From NCBI GenBank assembly GCA_022823865.1, contig JAJEHF010000049.1, positions 1-45,608 of the forward strand: DNA of 45,608 nucleotides, given 5' to 3'. Made by a program: the position numbers and the translations under genes. Shown one piece after another: positions 42,172 to 45,608 of the stretch (position 1 is its first letter; each line of letters starts with the position of its first letter). A model generated the notes under the pieces. It saw only the letters and a program-made list of their open reading frames with translations, was not told the DNA's origin and made no database searches. The DNA comes from Bryobacterales bacterium. Lineage in GTDB: Bacteria > Acidobacteriota > Terriglobia > Bryobacterales > UBA6623.

Positions 42172-43338
42172 ATGCTGATCCCGATCACCTACAACCTCAG
42201 GAACCTGCTGGTCCGCAAGACGACGACCATCATGACCGCGCTCGGCGTCGCCTTGACGGTTGCGGTCATGCTGGGTGTCGGAACTTTGGTCGAGGGCCTG
42301 CGCACGTCGTTGGTAGCCGGCGGCGATCCGCTGCACCTGATCGTCATGAGGCAGGGCTCGACCGCGGAACTGGTGAGCGTCGTCTCGAAAGAGGACTTTG
42401 ACGTCATCAAGTTCAGCCCCGGGATCGCCGAGCTAGACGGGGAGCCAATGGCATCCCACGAGGTCATATCGGTCGTGCAACTGCCGCTGCGCGACGATCC
42501 GACCTCTCAGGCCAACGTCAGCGTGCGGGGCCTCTCCTCCATGGGCATCAAGCTCAGGCACGATGTCGAATTGATCGATGGGCGCTGGTTCACGCCAGGC
42601 AGGCGCGAGATGGTCGTCGGGCGAGGCGTGCACGGCAAGCGGGCCGGCACCGACATTGGCGAAGAGATTCTCTACGGTCGCGGCGATTGGGAGGTGGTAG
42701 GGGTCTTTTCAGCGGGCCAGTCAGCATTCAACAGCGAGATATGGGTCGACGCTAACTTGGCTGGCACGGATCTGGGCAGGGGTGGCTCGCTGAGTAGCGT
42801 GCTGATCCGCGCCAAGGACAGCGCCGCTGCCGCAGCCCTGCAGAACTTGGTCGGGGACGACCAGCGTCTAGGACTCGAAGCCGAACGCGAGAGCGAGTAC
42901 TACGCAAAGCAGATGGTGTCTGCCGATCCGGTCCGCTATCTCGGTATGTTCGTGGCGGTGATCATGGCCATTGGAAGCTGCTTCGCCGCCATGAACACGA
43001 TGTTCGCGGCAGTGGCGAATCGAGCAGCAGAGATCGGAATCCTGCGCCTTTTAGGATTCTCTCGGACGAGCATCCTGACCAGCTTCATGCTGGAATCAGT
43101 ATTGCTCTCGCTATTGGGCGGCCTGCTGGGCTGCGTGCTGGTTCTGCCCTTGAACGGGCTCGAGGGCCGGATCGGCAATTTCATGACCTTTGCCGAGACG
43201 ACGTTTCAGTTCCGGCTGACCTTGGACTACCTCGTCGGCGGCCTCATCTTTGCGGCGACGATGGGTGTCATGGGCGGTCTGCTGCCGGCATGGCTCGCCG
43301 CCAGAAGGGAGGTCTTGCAGTCGCTGGGCGACCGCTAG
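42172..43338 (+). CDS. MacB/FtsX-type ABC transporter permease (second)
   Basis: 388 residues from ATG 42172 (MLIPITYNLRNLLVRKTTT); the frame extends to 42040 but overlaps the first permease. Topology is the same: one N-terminal helix (MTALGVALTVAVMLGVGTL), a periplasmic domain (about 50-260, with VSVRGLSSMGIKLRHDVELI and GRWFTPGRREMVVGRGVHG), then FVAVIMAIGSCFAAMNTMF, AEIGILRLLGFSRTSILTSF coupling helix and two more helices. Having two different permease genes suggests a heterodimeric membrane part rather than the homodimeric MacB. Confidence 0.92.
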   Translation: MLIPITYNLRNLLVRKTTTIMTALGVALTVAVMLGVGTLVEGLRTSLVAGGDPLHLIVMRQGSTAELVSVVSKEDFDVIKFSPGIAELDGEPMASHEVISVVQLPLRDDPTSQANVSVRGLSSMGIKLRHDVELIDGRWFTPGRREMVVGRGVHGKRAGTDIGEEILYGRGDWEVVGVFSAGQSAFNSEIWVDANLAGTDLGRGGSLSSVLIRAKDSAAAAALQNLVGDDQRLGLEAERESEYYAKQMVSADPVRYLGMFVAVIMAIGSCFAAMNTMFAAVANRAAEIGILRLLGFSRTSILTSFMLESVLLSLLGGLLGCVLVLPLNGLEGRIGNFMTFAETTFQFRLTLDYLVGGLIFAATMGVMGGLLPAWLAARREVLQSLGDR

Positions 43339-43347
43339 CAGCACTCC

Positions 43348-44712
43348 ATGCCTGACCAGCGCTCATTTGACCAGGCCCTCGAAGGCCTCAAGATCGATCG
43401 CTCGAATCAAGGCGGGAGGCGGCGGTCAAGGGCTGCTACCGCATGGATCGTAGGCGGCGTGGTCCTCCTCGTCGCGCTCGCCGCCTGGCGCATCGCCGTT
43501 GCGCTGTTCGCCGCCCCGGAAATCGAGACTTTCCGCGTACTCGCGCCGCGGGGCGGCGCTTCGGGCGAAGCCATCGTCTTGCAGGCAGCTGGTTACGTGA
43601 TCCCCCATTACAGGATCGAGGTCGCGTCCAAGGTCGTCGGCCGCGTCCGCTGGATGGGCGTCGAAAAGGGTGACCATGTCAACGCCGGTGAGGCGATCGT
43701 CCGACTCGAAGATGACGAATATCAGGCTCGCCTGACGGAATCGGTCGGCACGCTGCAGGCCGCCAAGGCCCGCCTCCAGGAATTGGAAGCCGGCTCTCGC
43801 CCTGAAGAGATCGATCGGGCGGAAGCGGATCTGCTGGAAGCCAAAGCTCAGCTCCAGGAGGCCGAGATCGAGTTCAAGCGTGCGACAGAGCTTCACAAGC
43901 AGGAGCTGATCGCGAGCGCGGAGTTTGACCAAGCGCAATTCCGCCGCGACGGGCTGGTCAGCCGTGTCGCATCGCTGACGAAGACCTTGGAATTGCTAAG
44001 GCTCGGGCCGCGCCAAGAGGACATCGATTCGGCCAAGGCCGAGGTGAAGCGGGCCGAGGGGAGCGTCGCCTACAACCGCACCCTGGTCGATGCCACAGTG
44101 ATTCGGGCTCCTGTCACGGGCACGGTGCTGGAGCGCAATGTCGAGGTGGGCGAACTGGTCACCACCGGATTCGTGGGCGAGCGCGGAGCGAAGGGGTACG
44201 TGGTGGCCATGGCCGACCTGAACGATATCCAGATCGAGCTGGACATCAGCCAGAACGACTTCGCGAGAGTCTTCATGAACCAGCGGGCAGTTGTCGCCAC
44301 CGACGCCTACAAGGACCGCGACTATTCGGGAGCGGTTGTCGAGATCTCCCCGGAAGCGGATCGACAAAAGGCCACCGTCCAGGTCAAGGTCCAAGTGCTG
44401 GAGCCCGACAGGCTGATCCGCCCGGAAATGAATGCGAACGTAGCGTTTCTGGCACCCGCCGAGGGAGAGCGCGAAGGCGGCCAGGGCGTCTCGAGCGCCC
44501 GTGTGAGCATCCCGGCCGAGGCTCTGGTGGACGGCAACAGCGTGTTCCTCTATGTGGAAGGCAAGGCTGTGCGCAGGCCGGTACGCGTCATGCGCACAAC
44601 GGCGGCGGGCGTCGAGATTGAACAAGGTCTCAGCGGAGGGGAGGACGTGATCCTCTCGCCCCCGGACGAGCTTGAGGACGGCGATGACGTCCAGAGGATG
44701 AAAGAAGCATGA
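43348..44712 (+). CDS. HlyD/MacA-type efflux periplasmic adaptor subunit
   Basis: 454 residues from ATG 43348, 9 bases after the permease stop. One N-terminal membrane helix (AWIVGGVVLLVALAAWRIAV) is followed by the biotinyl-lipoyl half (VASKVVGRVRWMGVEKGDHV), a long helical hairpin (about 140-240, LEAGSRPEEIDRAEADLLEA), the second lipoyl half (RAPVTGTVLERNVEVGELV), a beta-barrel (IQIELDISQNDFARVFMNQR) and the membrane-proximal domain (SIPAEALVDGNSVFLYVEGK). This is the periplasmic bridge of a tripartite pump linking the ABC permeases to an outer-membrane channel, which is not encoded here. The stop overlaps the ATPase start (ATGA). Confidence 0.92.
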   Translation: MPDQRSFDQALEGLKIDRSNQGGRRRSRAATAWIVGGVVLLVALAAWRIAVALFAAPEIETFRVLAPRGGASGEAIVLQAAGYVIPHYRIEVASKVVGRVRWMGVEKGDHVNAGEAIVRLEDDEYQARLTESVGTLQAAKARLQELEAGSRPEEIDRAEADLLEAKAQLQEAEIEFKRATELHKQELIASAEFDQAQFRRDGLVSRVASLTKTLELLRLGPRQEDIDSAKAEVKRAEGSVAYNRTLVDATVIRAPVTGTVLERNVEVGELVTTGFVGERGAKGYVVAMADLNDIQIELDISQNDFARVFMNQRAVVATDAYKDRDYSGAVVEISPEADRQKATVQVKVQVLEPDRLIRPEMNANVAFLAPAEGEREGGQGVSSARVSIPAEALVDGNSVFLYVEGKAVRRPVRVMRTTAAGVEIEQGLSGGEDVILSPPDELEDGDDVQRMKEA

Positions 44713-45404
44713 GCGCCAGCACCGCCGTTTCCCTGAAGGGCGTCCTCAAGGAGTATCAGCGCGCCGATTACTCCGTGCGCGCACTGGACCACATCACGCT
44801 GGACATCCCGTCCGGCCAGTTCTTCTGCCTGATGGGGCCGTCAGGTTCGGGCAAGTCTACCCTGCTACACCTAGTCGCCGGAATCGATCGCCCTACGGAC
44901 GGCACAGTCGAAGTGCTCGGTTCTGCCATCGGCGAGATGGACGACCGCAGCCTGGCGCGCTGGCGAAGCCAGAACATCGGCTATATCTTCCAGAGTTTCA
45001 ACTTGGTGCCGGTGATGACCGCGGCAGAGAACGTTGAACTGCCGCTGCTGCTCACCCATCTGTCCAAGAAGGAGCGCCGCGAGCGAGCCCGCAGCGCGCT
45101 GGAGATCGTTGGCCTCGGGGATCGGATGGGCCATCGCCCGCAGCAACTGTCCGGAGGTCAGGAGCAGCGAGTCGCGATCGCCAGGGCAATCGTGACCGAT
45201 CCTTCCATCATCCTGGCCGACGAGCCCACCGGCGAGCTGGATGCGCAGTCCGCCACGGACGTGCTGACTATCTTGGAGACCCTGAACGCCAATCATGCGA
45301 AGACGATCATCATGGTGACCCACGATCCGCGAGCCCGCCAGTACGCCAAGGAGAGCCGTTATCTGGACAAGGGCAAGATGACGGAAATGCCCGAGATCCA
45401 ATAG
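44709..45404 (+). CDS. ABC transporter ATP-binding protein (LolD/MacB type)
   Basis: 231 residues from ATG 44709. Walker A is GPSGSGKST (Lys49), Q-loop [20 protein letters not shown], signature [15 protein letters not shown], Walker [13 protein letters not shown] and the switch His in [12 protein letters not shown], the complete set for an active ATPase. The LSGGQ and [10 protein letters not shown] pattern is the LolD/MacB group. It powers the two permeases, with the HlyD-type adaptor between. It is the last gene of the operon, with the following 180 bases non-coding. Confidence 0.95.
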   Translation: MSASTAVSLKGVLKEYQRADYSVRALDHITLDIPSGQFFCLMGPSGSGKSTLLHLVAGIDRPTDGTVEVLGSAIGEMDDRSLARWRSQNIGYIFQSFNLVPVMTAAENVELPLLLTHLSKKERRERARSALEIVGLGDRMGHRPQQLSGGQEQRVAIARAIVTDPSIILADEPTGELDAQSATDVLTILETLNANHAKTIIMVTHDPRARQYAKESRYLDKGKMTEMPEIQ

Positions 45405-45585
45405 CGGCCTACAGAGTTGAGTGCCGAAAGAGACAGGGATAGCAGCAACGCGAAACATTAGATAGATACACGGCTGTCCCGCTTAAAGTCCAATGGAATC
45501 AAGCACTTACGGAGAAGTGTAGGGCAGCTTTTCGATTCCCTGCGTTCGTGATTCCGCAATTGCTTGATTCTAAAGGAGTTATCCT
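45405..45585. other. AT-richer non-coding flank at the right end
   Basis: About 180 bases after the ATPase gene. The base composition (many AT-rich words such as CATTAGATAGATACACGG and TTGCTTGATTCTAAAGG) differs from the rest of the window. It could be the left flank of a mobile element or a newly acquired gene, but no terminal repeat can be proved with the sequence cut off here. Confidence 0.4.
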
Positions 45586-45608
45586 TTGACAAACGCTGGG
45601 ATGCGACG
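45586..45608 (+). CDS. possible start of a further gene, cut by the window edge
   Basis: AAAGGAG (45572-45578) lies seven bases before a TTG at 45586 which opens a frame reading MTNAGMRR to the end of the window; ATG 45601 is in the same frame. Only eight codons are visible, so no product can be named. Confidence 0.3.

Overview
This window is high-GC bacterial DNA (clearly above 60% by eye), densely coded, with many ATGA-type gene overlaps and frequent GTG starts. The gene content suggests an Acidobacteriota genome, possibly of the Bryobacterales/Solibacter kind. The reasons are a planctomycete-type cytochrome (PSCyt1/PSCyt2/PSD1) next to a DUF1501 protein, a Tat-exported Gfo/Idh/MocA oxidoreductase, a CehA/McbA metallohydrolase, paired ECF sigma factors, TrmFO, and the hopanoid gene hpnJ. 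This assignment is an inference from gene families; Planctomycetota and Verrucomicrobiota share many of them. No rRNA, tRNA, CRISPR array or complete insertion sequence was recognised.

Layout. 1-4.7 kb: a two-gene exported unit (cytochrome-domain PSD1 protein plus DUF1501). 5.1-7.0 kb (minus): an alpha-methylacyl-CoA racemase/CoA-transferase carrying a long N-terminal Lys/Ala-rich, histone H1-like tail. 7.45-10.9 kb (plus): two consecutive ECF sigma modules. The first sigma is followed by a zinc-motif anti-sigma with a TonB-C-like periplasmic end. The second is followed by a zinc-less membrane anti-sigma candidate, a small Spy/CpxP-like protein and a cupin. 10.9-12.3 kb: a Tat-dependent oxidoreductase. 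12.4-15.4 kb: a Cys-containing hypothetical protein, a TPR protein, and a double M42 peptidase whose first copy has lost its metal ligands. 15.4-22.7 kb: an exported amidohydrolase, rpoZ-gmk, an MsbA-type ABC exporter, an aldolase-dehydrogenase pair, and a divergent, apparently secreted RraA-family protein. 22.9-24.75 kb: an OPT-family transporter.

24.75-25.25 kb is non-coding and holds a striking cluster of AGATTTCCACA-type repeats in both orientations. 25.2-32.1 kb (minus) is a run of household and membrane genes: hpnJ, xerC, trmFO, tatA, a rhomboid protease, and a protein joining a cyclic-nucleotide-binding domain to a PlsC-like acyltransferase. 32.3-39.6 kb is accessory metabolism: an AXE1-like esterase, an APH-like kinase, an SDR, a GH-A-like secreted protein and a CehA/McbA metallohydrolase. 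39.9-40.55 kb is a vapBC toxin-antitoxin pair. 41.0-45.4 kb is a four-gene MacAB-type efflux operon (two FtsX-like permeases, an HlyD-type adaptor, an ATPase). The last 200 bp look different (more AT-rich) and may carry the first codons of another gene.

The most unusual items are the histone-like tail on the CoA-transferase, the half-dead tandem M42 peptidase, the cNMP-acyltransferase fusion, the repeat cluster at 24.77-25.19 kb and the isolated hpnJ. No single wholly new multi-gene system is evident.
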